Below are positions 54,640-63,918 of a stretch of DNA of 64,000 nt, piece after piece. Under the pieces are notes generated by a model. The model did no database searches and was not told the DNA's origin. It saw only the letters and a list, made by a program, of their open reading frames with translations. Made by a program: the position numbers and the translations under genes. How positions within the stretch are numbered: the stretch's first letter is position 1; the number at the start of each line of letters is the position of its first letter. Source of the stretch: Muscardinus avellanarius (taxonomy: Eukaryota; Chordata; Mammalia; Rodentia; Gliridae); NCBI GenBank assembly GCA_963383645.1, contig OY726565.1, positions 40,513,944 to 40,577,943 of the forward strand, in the 5' to 3' direction.

Positions 54640-54860
54640 GCTGGGCGTGGTGGCGCACGCTTGTAATCCTCGCGCTTGGGAGGCTGAGACAGGAGGATTG
54701 CGCAGGTTCGAAGCCAGCCTCAGCTACTTAGTGAGGCTCTCAGCAACTTAGTGAGATGCTGTTTCCAAATAAAATATAAAATGGGTCTGGGAGTATAGCC
54801 CGGAGGTAGAAAGCCTCTGAGTTCCACCCCCAGTACCACCAAAAAAAAAAAAAAAAAAAA
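54640..54860 (+). mobile_element. Young-looking dimeric SINE with TSD
   Basis: Plus-strand, CpG-rich 5' end 'gctgggcgtggtggcgcacg', 'ggtctgggagtatagcccgg' subfamily and about 21 A in the tail. 'aagaaaatatttatttt' flanks it at about 54621 and 54867. Confidence 0.95.
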
Positions 54861-54940
54861 GAAAGAAAGAAAATATTTATTTTTACTTAAATATAAGCAA
54901 AATACGTATTTTCCTTTCTAACACTTATAGAAAGGAGAGA

Positions 54941-55125
54941 GGGCCAGGAGTGGTGGTGCACACTTGTAATCCCTGCACTTGGGAGGCAGAGACAGGAGGA
55001 TTGTACAGGTTCAAAGCCAGACGCGCTGGCTTAAGAGAACTTGTTTCCAAATATAAAAGTATAAAAATAGTTCTGGGAGTGTAGCCCGGAGGTAGAAGGG
55101 TTTCCAGGAACCCCAGCACCCCCCC
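54941..55125 (+). mobile_element. Dimeric SINE, short-middle variant
   Basis: Plus-strand: 'gacgcgctggcttaagagaa' and 'gggtttccaggaaccccagc', then C and A runs. Confidence 0.88.
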
Positions 55126-55271
55126 CCACCAAAAAAAAAAAGAAAAAAAGGGGAGAGAGGAACATGATGAGGAGTATGAACATAGAGGGTAGAAAATACT
55201 GATAGTTCCTTACCAGGTACCTCTTCTAGATAAGAAGGTACCTCTTCTTCCCTTCCTTTTCCTTCCTTCCT

Positions 55272-55356
55272 CAGGTTGAACCCAGAGGCCTTCCACCTCT
55301 TGGCTACACGCCCATCATTTTTTATATTTTTGCTTTGAAATGGAGTCTTACTATAG
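55272..55356 (-). mobile_element. SINE fragment (ID half)
   Basis: Antisense ID half and linker; stops at 'atggagtcttactat'. Confidence 0.75.
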
Positions 55357-55789
55357 GTCACTGATTTATTTCAAAGGGTGAAGTTTTCATTTACTACTAT
55401 GGCTATCACAGCACACATACCAAATGTAAGCTGGATTCCAAATGTAGGATTGGATGAGCAATAATGCTGATTAATCATCTCACATATAATAATCTAGACA
55501 CAGACAGTTCCAGATTCTCATCAGGGAACTTTTACTCGGACAATCTCAATGTGTTGACTTTTAGTCTTTTGTACCTTTAGACTAGTAGGCCTTTTCCACT
55601 CTTAGTCATGAGATGGCTGCTGCCGGTCTAGACATCACATCCTCATACCATATCAAAAAGGAAAGGTTTTCCCTGCAATCCCTTTATGTCAAATCACATC
55701 GCAACATACCACTTGTAAGGAAAACTTTGCAAAGGTCAGTAAAATTTCTACAATTGCTTTGGACAAATTGTAATTTTTCTTTTTCTTTT
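55357..55789. other. No recognisable feature
   Basis: Unique-looking DNA. Confidence 0.5.
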
Positions 55790-55945
55790 TTTTTTAAATT
55801 CTTTGTATATTCTAGATATAAGTCCTCTATCTAAGGAGCAGCTGGCAAAGATCTTCTCCCATTCTGTAGGCTCTCTTTTCAGACTTTTGTTTTCTTTACT
55901 GTGCAGAAGCTTTTTAATTTTATGCCATTCCTTTTATTGATTCTA
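55790..55945 (-). mobile_element. Old L1 3'-region fragment
   Basis: 'tctttgtatattctagatat', 'cttctcccattctgtaggct' and 'gtgcagaagctttttaattt' are a conserved L1 block, antisense. The younger L1 at about 4040-4170 holds the same block. Confidence 0.8.
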
Positions 55946-56129
55946 CAAATTCCTCATTATTAAGAGAGCACATTCTCAATTACTGGCATTTTCATAATTT
56001 CCTAAGTAATGTTTTCTTAAGTAAATTTTGCAAATATATGATGTGTGGAAATAGATACAGGTCAAAATGATAATCTAGGGATTACCTCATAAAATGTGGG
56101 GAAGTTTGGAAGAATATTGAGTTTTTATA

Positions 56130-56310
56130 TTTTATTTTATTTTATTTTTTTAATTTTTTATTGGTGCACTGTATTCATACATCATAGTGCGATACAAACT
56201 TTTGTAGACATACATGCACACACATCGCCCAGACAGCCCAAACCCGATCCCCACCCCATTCCCTCCCCATCCCTCCTTCCCATGCTTGGCTTAGTGGTTG
56301 ACATCTAGTA
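56130..56310 (-). mobile_element. Stand-alone copy of the composite's 3' module
   Basis: Minus strand: 'aagcatgggaaggagggatg', 'ggagggaatggggtggggat', 'gatgtgtgtgcatgtat' and 'atacagtgcaccaataaaaa'. It aligns block for block with 33200-33002, but without VNTR or GC-rich 5' part, so it is 5'-truncated or from a related L1. Confidence 0.65.
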
Positions 56311-56529
56311 TTATAGCAATTTATCCAAAATTAAAAATGATAATCTCACATAACAGTTTCATTTGTCTGATACCAAGCTTTTGATACTTAAAGATAACAT
56401 TTCAATATTTCTTTTTGCTTTCTTTCTTACCAGAGAATATTTTTTTTAGGTGAAACCATCATATATTTATATATTTATTTTTCAGAAAAAAATCTATCCT
56501 AATATGGAATATGGACTCTAGATACCCAA

Positions 56530-57150
56530 AACGATCTCGAAAAAGAACAAAGCTAGAAGATATATATTTTTTATTTCAAACCATATAAAGCTACAATAAT
56601 TGAAACAGTGTAGTACTGTTCTAAAGGCAGATATATAAACCATTGGAGTTAAATACAAGCCTAGAGATACATTCTTCCATATATTGTCAAGTTATTTTTG
56701 ACAAGGTTTCCACGAACATTTGGTGGTGGAAAAAATAATCTTTTAACTAAATATTGTTGAAAAATAATAATTACATGAAAAAGAATAAAGTTGGACCCTT
56801 ACCTAATCCCATATACAAATATTAACTCAAAATAGATAAAAGACCTAAATATAAATCTTAAGATTATAAACTTTTAGAAGAAAATCTGGGTCATAAAACC
56901 TCACAACATTGAAGTTGGCAGTGATTTCTTGGATATGATTTCAATGGCACAGGCAACAGAAGAGTATACAAACTCCCTAAAAAATAAAAAAAAAATTGTA
57001 TATCCAAAGACAATGTAAACAGAGTTAAAAGTTACTGATAGAATGGGATGAAATATTTATAAATGCTATATCTGAAGGTATATTAATATTCCAACTAGAA
57101 ATCCTAAAAATTAACAACAATAAAGGCAAACAATACAACTTAGAGATAGG
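56530..57150 (+). mobile_element. Old L1 ORF2 relic
   Basis: 'aagctacaataattgaaaca', 'gtactgttctaaaggcagat', 'caagttatttttgacaaggt' and 'gcacaggcaacagaagagta' follow the order of L1 ORF2 C-terminal coding sequence. Riddled with stops. Confidence 0.8.
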
Positions 57151-57182
57151 TAAAAGACTAACATAAATAATGAATCTCCACA

Positions 57183-58903
57183 GATAACTAATCTTAGTTG
57201 TCTGTTGGATGGAAAATCTTGTTTCTCTGGTTCTGGTATGTGTTACCTATTTCTTCTTTGTAGTTAATCTCTTTGAGTATTTTCTCTAGAGCTGGTTGTG
57301 AAGACATAAATTCCTTCAGTTTCTGTTTGTCATGGAAGCTTCTTATTTCCCCATCTAATTTGATAGAAAGTTTTGCTGGGTAGGAAATTTTTGGCTGGAA
57401 GTTGTTTTCCTTCAGAGTTTGGAATATGTTACTCCAAGCCCTTCTGGCTCTCATGACTTGGTTTGGGAAGTCTGGAGTGATTCTAATTGGTTTGCCTCTG
57501 AATGTCACTTGGCCCTTTGTTTTTGTTGCCTTTAAGATTCTTTGCTTGGCTTCCAAATTGGTCATTTTGACAATTATGTGGCATGGGGATCCTCTTCTCC
57601 AATCCTGTCTAAAGGGAGTTCTATAAGTTTCCTGGACCTGTGTATCGACCTCTTGCTCTATGTCTGGAAAATTTTCTGCTATTACTTCCTTGAAGAGATT
57701 GTTGATCCCTTTGGTTTCACCTCTTTCCCCTCCTCTATTCCAATTATTCTTAGGTTAGCTCTCTTAAAATGGATCCATATTTCTTCAATGTCAGATTCCT
57801 GCTGTCGGATTTTTTTTCTAGATTAGAAACTATAAGTTCATTTTTGGATTGATCATCTTCTAAGAGCGAGATTCTATTCTCCATGTGTTCTAATCGGTTG
57901 TTTGTGCTTTGAACTGAGGCCTTTACTTCATTAATTGCATCCTTTATATCTTTTTGGCTCTCTCTGAATTCTTTTCGAAACATCTCTATTATTTCTACAG
58001 TTATTTTCCTGATTTGATCTTCTAGAAATCTCTGAATTTCTGTTTTATTGGGTTCTGATGTTGTGGGTTTGTGGGAATTCATTGCTCCATTGTTATTCCT
58101 CTTTCCCATGATTTCGGAAGTTTGTGCCTTCTCTGGATTTTTCCCTTGGGTCACTATGACTTCACTTAAGGTGCTCTGGATCTCAAGTCTGTGGTATCTC
58201 AGACCCCACTACTCCTTTACTGAGTTGTATCACAGAATCTCAGACCCAGGGATTCGATAGAGGCTGCTTTAGACTATGGAGGGTGCCAGGTTGGGCGTTC
58301 TCCTATGGTGTGATATCTCTGCCACCGCCACTCTCACTCTGGGTCAAGTCCCTGTGAGTCAGTACTGGGATTTCTCCTCTGGGGCCCGCAATTTGACTCA
58401 CTGTTGTTGAGTACGCAGATGGAGCTGTAGTGGACTTGGTGAATTCCCTGCTGCTGCTGCTGGTGGCAATATGGCACTGCTGCCACACCCTCGGCCGTTA
58501 GGCTGGCGTATTTCTTCTCTGGTTTTGAGCTCCACTCTGAGTCCCTGCAGCGTGTGCTGAGCTCAGCCACTGGGAGCTTTAGATGCTCCCTGCGTCGAAA
58601 AATTCCATCTGGCTGTTCTGCAGCAGCTCACCTCGGCTTGCTGTAGCCATCCGGTGAACTCGCTGCTGCCGCCAGCAGTAAGGTGCTGCTGCCGTGTCCT
58701 CTGGCGTGAGGCTGGCGTATCTCCTCTGTGGCTTTGAGCTCCATTCTGAGTCCCCTTCCTCTCTGGAGCCTGGTGATTTTTTGTTTCTCTGGTGATAGTG
58801 TTTTCTGGCTATGAAAGGCACTGATTTTTTGGTAATGGAGATTGGTTGTTAGCGGGGCTCTTAAGCCCCGCTTTTCTCGGTCACCATCTTCCTGGAAGTC
58901 CAT
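57183..58903 (-). mobile_element. L1 5'UTR plus ORF1, 3'-truncated
   Basis: On the minus strand it starts near 58903 ('gacttccaggaagatggtga'), has a 5'UTR of about 750 bp, then ORF1 from 58154 to the stop at 57194. ORF1 encodes the L1 RNA-binding coiled-coil protein. The N-terminal block with 'NNRLEHMENRISLLEDD' (57750-58154) and the C-terminal 'ILKATKTKGQVTFRGKPIRI' (57194-57565) are clear, with a frame change between. The family length (about 320 codons) fits the whole span. Sequence leaves L1 right after ORF1, so ORF2 is absent. It lies head-on to an older L1. Confidence 0.9.
58405..58760 (-). repeat. Tandem about 209-bp units in the L1 5'UTR
   Basis: Two diverged copies of one block. 'ctgagtcc' with 'tggcgtatytcytctgtgg'-like sequence occurs at about 58700-58760 and again at about 58500-58550; 'ccattctgag' (58741) and 'ccactctgag' (58532) give the 209-bp spacing. 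Repeated promoter monomers are known in mouse L1 5'UTRs. Confidence 0.7.
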
Positions 58904-58919
58904 AATTTTTCTTTAGGAA

Positions 58920-59690
58920 TGTGTTGCTTCTGTAGAAAATTATCACAAATGTAATTAATTAAAACAACACAAATTTATTGTCTTACAGTTCTGAAAGTCA
59001 GAAGTCAAAAATGGATCTGACAGTATCGTCCCCTAAGACTCCGACCCGCAGGGGCTTAGAGAACAACACAGACACCTCTTCAGCTGAAATATGAATTCTT
59101 CTTTAATGGATCCTTAATATGTCTCAATAATATGTCTCTTCTTCCTTCTGACAATGCGTACAACAAGAACAATATATATCAGCATCATAATCCCTCCCTC
59201 TATTCCCTACCAACCCCAAGCTTCCCACAGCTAGGGTGTGCACACTTCTGACTCTCTCATAGGCAGGCTGGTGATAGCATGAGGCTTTGCGTCACTGATC
59301 ATTCTGCAGGCACGTAGCATGGCACACTGCGCATGCTCAAGGAGACGTCCATCTTGTGAGTCTCATGACTTGGCTGCAAGCCTAGGCGCCATCTTGAATC
59401 CACGCTGGCAACAAGCATGGGTGCCATCTCGGTCCAGCCGAGTGGGCCCCGACATGACAGGACTACAATTACAGAGAATTGTAAGGAGTAAATTTCTTCT
59501 GGAGACTCTAGGAGAGAATTCTGTTGAATTTCCTAGTTTCTTGAGGCTGTCTTCATTTCTTGGTTTGTGGTGCTTTTCTCATTCCTCCACCTTCTGTTTC
59601 TAGCATCATAAGTTCTTCTCTGATTCTCCTGCTTTTCTCCCTAACAAATACCTTTGCAATTACATTAGGAACACCTAATGTTCCATGATA
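58920..59690 (+). mobile_element. Old interspersed repeat, split by an LTR
   Basis: 'aaaacaacacaaatttattg' plus 'cttacagttctgaaagtcag', resuming after the LTR with 'tctggagactctaggagaga'. This is a common ancient mammalian repeat of LTR/MaLR type; name not certain. Confidence 0.5.
59024..59454 (-). mobile_element. Solo LTR of class-II (ERVK/IAP-like) type
   Basis: 431 bp bounded by tgacag at 59018-59023 and 59455-59460. On the minus strand it runs from 'tgtcggggccc' to 'ggggacgata' (TG...CA-type ends with the last CA mutated). An 'attaaa' poly(A)-like signal lies at about 59105. The 6-bp duplication fits class II ERVs. Unlike the LTRs at 15.7, 39.2 and 43.2 kb. Internal genes were lost, presumably by LTR-LTR recombination. 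Confidence 0.8.
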
Positions 59691-59716
59691 ATCTCCCCAT
59701 TTCAAAAATTTTTAAC

Positions 59717-59945
59717 CTCTGCCAGACATTGTGGCACACGCTTGTAATCCCAGCATTTGGAAGGGTGAGACAAGGAGGATCACAGTTCGTGGACACCCTC
59801 AGCTACTACTTAGTGTGGTCCTTTGCAACTCAGTGAGACCCTGTTTTAAAATAAAGAATAAAAAATAGGGATCTAGTGTAACCCAGAGGTAGAGTGCCCC
59901 TGGGTTCCATCTCCATACCACAAAAACAAAACAAAACAAAAAAAA
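59717..59945 (+). mobile_element. Dimeric SINE
   Basis: Plus-strand, full length, AAAAC-type tail. Confidence 0.9.
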
Positions 59946-60319
59946 CTTTGCCTTGCTAATAATTCTAATTAAAGCACACATTTACCCCCATGAATTTTTT
60001 TGGGAGATGTGCATTCTATCAATTTTTGGGCTTTGTTTGCAAAGTAACAAAATAAAGAACTGAATAGGCAAACTCATATTTGTGGCAAAATAAAAACCTG
60101 TCCTGACATTCTACTAATTAGAGATCTGGGCAACTAATGAGTACATGAAGTAATAACAGAATATTATAATATGTGAAACCCTTAAAGTAGTTCAAACAAA
60201 TTAAGCTATATGACATTAATTACCAACTTTGAAAAATGGTCCTCTGGCCTTACTCTTCAGACTCTTCTATGTAACTACAGTTATTGTAGCAAAAGAAAAA
60301 TGAAGCACATTGTTTTTTT
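59946..60319. other. No recognisable feature
   Basis: AT-rich unique-looking DNA. Confidence 0.5.
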
Positions 60320-60387
60320 TTTGTGGCCCTAGGGATGGAACTCAGGGGCATTCTACCTCTGAACTACACTCCCAGCCCTATTTTTCT

Positions 60388-60535
60388 TCTCCTTCTCCTC
60401 CTCCTCCTCCTCCTCCTCCTCCTCCTCCTCCTCCTCCTCCTCCTCCTCCTCCTCCTCCTCCTCCTCCTCCTCCTCCTCCTCCTCCTTCTTCTTCTTCTTC
60501 TTCTTCTTCTTCTTCTTCTTCTTCTTCTTCTTCTG
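60388..60535. repeat. (CCT)n(CTT)n trinucleotide tract
   Basis: About 148 bp: roughly 30 CTC units then about 17 TTC units. On the SINE's own strand this is (GAA)n(GGA)n, i.e. a purine tail. Poly-Pro/Ser and poly-Leu frames through it are artefacts. Confidence 0.98.
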
Positions 60536-60712
60536 TGGTACTGGGGTTCCTGGAAACCCTTCTGCCTCCAGGCTACACTCCCAGACCTATTTTATATTTT
60601 TATTTGGAAACAGGGTCTCTTAAGTCAGCACAGCTGACTTTGAACTAGTGTGATCCTCCTGTCTCTGCCTCCCAGGTGCGGGGATTACAAGTGTGGGCCA
60701 CCACGCCTGGCT
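60388..60712 (-). mobile_element. Short-middle SINE with expanded tail, nested
   Basis: Antisense short-middle copy (60536-60712) whose 3' tail is the whole CTC/TTC tract to its left. The target duplication encloses both, so the tract belongs to this insertion. Confidence 0.92.
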
Positions 60713-61126
60713 CCAGCCCTATTTTTCTATTCTTTATTTTGAAACAGGGTCTCACTCAGTTGTGAAGGGCCTTGCTTAGTAGCTGAGGCTGTCCATCAAC
60801 CACAATCCTCTCAGCCTCCCGCATGCTGGGATTACAAGCGTGCGCCACCATGCCTGGCTAAAATAAGGCACATTTGAATAATTTAAAGTCAAAGAAAAGA
60901 AAGATTGGTCAGTAAAAAAATATTTAAATTATCTTATTTATTTAGGAATAGAATACATATTCATTATATGAAAAGCAGAAGCTAAAATTATGTCATAAAA
61001 GAGGGAAAATATAGCACAAATTTACATGAATATTTGTGTCTTATACAAATATTAAGAAAACCAGAAAACCTTTGTCTTTCCAACCCTCTCTCTTCTGCTT
61101 TTGATATTTTATTATTTTATTTTATT

Positions 61127-61328
61127 GTGGTGCAGGGGATGGAACCCACAGGCATTCCTCCTCTGAGCTACACATCCAGGCCTATTTTATTCTTTATTTT
61201 GAATCAGGGGCATACTAAGTTGTGGAGTTATCTACTTGATAATTAGATGAGGCTGGCTGCAAACCCGTGATCCTCCTGTCTCAGCCTCCTAAGTACTGGA
61301 TTTTAAGTGTGCACCACCATGCCTGGCT
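61127..61328 (-). mobile_element. Dimeric B1-ID SINE, last SINE of the window
   Basis: Antisense, with an extra segment in the middle ('ttatctacttgataattaga'). Confidence 0.87.
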
Positions 61329-62933
61329 GCTCTTGCTCTTTTATATAGTTGCCTGGGAGCTGTATGGGCACATCCTCCAAGGCACTGGGAAGAGTCCTCA
61401 CGAGTGGAGAACGGTTAGACTGGTGGTCATGAGCTGCCTGGTCTCAGGCCTCTTCAGTGCCCATGGTCTGCCTAGGAGGTGGTGGTGCCATAACACTGTT
61501 CCTAGGCCTCTGGAGGACAGCTCATACCTTCTCTTTCATGTCAGGAAACACCACACAATCTGGCTCTCTGGAGAAGGACTGGACCTTCATCCTAAGGAGA
61601 GCAACCATGGGGAGTAATGTGACAAGGTGGCCTGAGGGATCCCCGCCACACAGGATTCACCCACACAGGAATCCCAAAGCGACCAAGCAGCCCTACTGTC
61701 ACTACCGCTCCTGCTTGTAGCATGAGTAGAGGAGGGGGCTGCCCACCATATGCTGGGAGGGGGTTAGAAGGCAAGGGAGCCTTCCAGTGCTGCACCAAAA
61801 AATCCCACCGAAGCCAGAAAGGGGGTGGTTGCACAGCAGGGGCCCACCCTACCACACACTCACCCACCAAACAACTAAAGAATACAGGGCCTCTGTTTCC
61901 TCCTCCACCCATGGAAGACAGGTGGATCTTGGACACGAGGCTTTTGGGGTCATGACCACCCCGTCAGGGCACCCAGATCTCTCATTCCCATCCAGTCTGG
62001 TTCAGGGGCAAACGCTTCTCTGGCTGTCTCTCTCTTCCTCTCCTTCTGTTCTTGCCATTTTATATGGCTGCCTGGGAGTGGCCATAGGCCCCTTTGCTCT
62101 CTCAGAGAAGGGCTGTGTGGTGATGTCCCTGTGGATCGAGTCCCTGGTCTGGTCCATGATAGTGGTCCTGTGGGCCACCTCTGACAGCCATGGATTGCCA
62201 CTGTGTTTCTATGCCTTTGCTCTGCTCCTCCTTTCCTTTTCTTGTCACTCTCCCTCTTAGTCTCTTCCTCTGGGTCACTCCTTGTGTAGACTTTGGCGTG
62301 GGTGCCTGCCTCGTTCCTCTGTGAGGCTGTGCCTCTGTCAGTCACTTTCTAGGTTTGGTGTGGGTCTGCGGTGTGAGTTTTTGTGTGCCTGTGTCTGTGT
62401 CTGCCTTCCCTTTTTCTCTGCACACTGTCTTGGACTTTGTTATTGGCTCTGGATGATTGCTCTTGAGGATGCCAGCTAGCTGCCCATGGATAAGGCAGGC
62501 ATGGGGAAGGGCAGGGGTGTTGGGTACTCAGCAAGGACCCTACTGTCTAGCAAGGCCTGGCAGCTTCTGGAACACTGGGCCGGTGACCCTGTTGTCCTGG
62601 AGACACTATCTGGTCCAATGTGAGCTAGCATGCACAAGTGTGGCTAGTGGGACATCTCTCTGAGAGCCATGTGAGGGATAGGCCATCATTGGCTGGATAG
62701 GTAGAGGACCAGAGGTGAGGGTGGCCCCCACCTCCCACCATCCCCAAAACACAAAGGCAAGTCAGAGTAGGAGAGGTAAGCCACTGGCCTGTAGGGGGGC
62801 CACACAGGCAAGGGGAGGGTCCTTGGGACCAACAGGTCTTAGCTCAGGGGCCTTCACATTCCTCAGGAGAAGTTCACAGTAGCATGGGTCCTGCAAAAGG
62901 GGCCTGTAGAAGAGCCCTGTCCCATCTGCCAGT
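61329..62933. other. SINE-free GC/CT-rich subtelomere-like DNA
   Basis: Composition changes sharply from AT-rich to GC- and CT-rich, and SINEs stop. Many overlapping frames on both strands (up to 157 codons, 61787-62260) follow the composition; none shows a family motif. A block near 61340 ('tttatatagttgcctgggag') resembles one near 62060 ('tttatatggctgcctgggag'). Confidence 0.5.
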
Positions 62934-63033
62934 GTCTATAATAGCTCTACCACCCTCAATCCGCCTGATCTCATCATCTCGGAAGTTAAGCAAGCATGAA
63001 CCTGGTTAGAAGACACTGGGCGCCGTAGGCCTT
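62934..63033 (+). pseudogene. 5S rRNA-derived pseudogene
   Basis: Keeps the 5S landmarks in order: 'gtctata', 'accaccct', 'ctgatctcatcatctcggaa', the A-box-like 'gttaagcaagcatg', 'cctggttag', then 'gggcgccgtaggcctt'. About 100 bp instead of about 120. A block between 'ggttag' and 'actgggcgcc' is deleted, removing part of the internal promoter's C box, and two bases are missing near the middle. Not expected to be functional. Confidence 0.88.
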
Positions 63034-63918
63034 TGGGCTTCCTTCCCCCTGTCCTTTTTTCTTTTCTGCCAGGCCTACTTCACTGCAGAGTCTTGCCCAT
63101 CCAGTCTTCTCTAAAATCCCACAGCCCCTGTGGGGCCTGGGAAGACCCCGAGTCCTCAGTCACACGGAGGAAGAATGAGTAGGTAGGCAGGTAGGCATGG
63201 ACTATCTTGTCTGAGGCATCTTCCCTGCCAAACTCCTGCCTTTGGGGTACTTGGTGCCAAAGGACATTCCTTGGGCCACTAGGGGCCAGCCCACACCTCC
63301 CTTTCCATGGGAGCCCACCCACCCCACCCCACCAGGCTGTCTTTGGAGGACTGGTTCTTCTCCCCATAGGAAGGAACCCCAGGGAGCAGGGTCATGGGCC
63401 AAGCTGAGGTACTCACACCACAGAGGCTTCACCCCCATTGAAATATTGGATTACCAAACCTCTTTCCTTGGCCTGAATCTCAGGCTCTCTCTGTCCCCCT
63501 CTCTGCACTCTCTTCCATCCCCTTTCTCTGGCTCTCTTCCCCTGGTTTCCTGGGGATGGCCGATGGGTGCACTCGTGCTCTCCAGGGAGAGGCCGTGTCC
63601 TCTGGGTCTGAGTCTGTCCTGGTCTTCTGTCTGGGCAACTCCCATGATGATGTGACATTTCTGAGAAGCCGTGGAATACCAGAGTGCATCTATGTCTTTG
63701 TTTCTGACCTTCCTCCTTTTTTCCTTTCTCTCTCTCCCTGGGACTCTGTGTCTCTCATGATCTTCTTGTCTAGACATTTGTGCCCATCTGAGTTTCTCTG
63801 AGGCCATGTCTCTGTCCATGTCTCCCTTGGCATCAGGTATTTGGTTGTGAGGTTTTTGAAACTTGCTTGTTTTTATGAGTGTGTGTATATATCTGTTTTT
63901 CTCCTTAGAACCTCATTT
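63034..63918. other. CT-rich subtelomere-like DNA
   Basis: Continues the GC/CT-rich domain. The part at about 63500-63830 loosely repeats the order of motifs at about 62020-62300 (vowel-poor CT runs, 'ctgtgtctctc', 'tgtctttg'). Reading frames up to 137 codons on both strands carry no recognised domain. Confidence 0.45.

Larger units (their letters stand above)
60320..60859 (-). mobile_element. SINE hosting a SINE with trinucleotide tail
   Basis: Antisense outer copy: ID half 60320-60387, B1 half 60713-60859. The perfect 16-bp repeat ccagccctatttttct is at 60372-60387 and 60713-60728. Confidence 0.93.

Noticed and set aside
60310..60648. Poly-proline/serine and poly-leucine proteins
   Set aside because: Translations of the CCT/CTT microsatellite in different frames, flanked by SINE sequence.
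61787..62345. Coding gene in the subtelomere-like block (frames of 131-157 codons)
   Set aside because: Frames overlap on both strands in GC/CT-rich DNA, with no domain, splice pattern or conserved motif visible.
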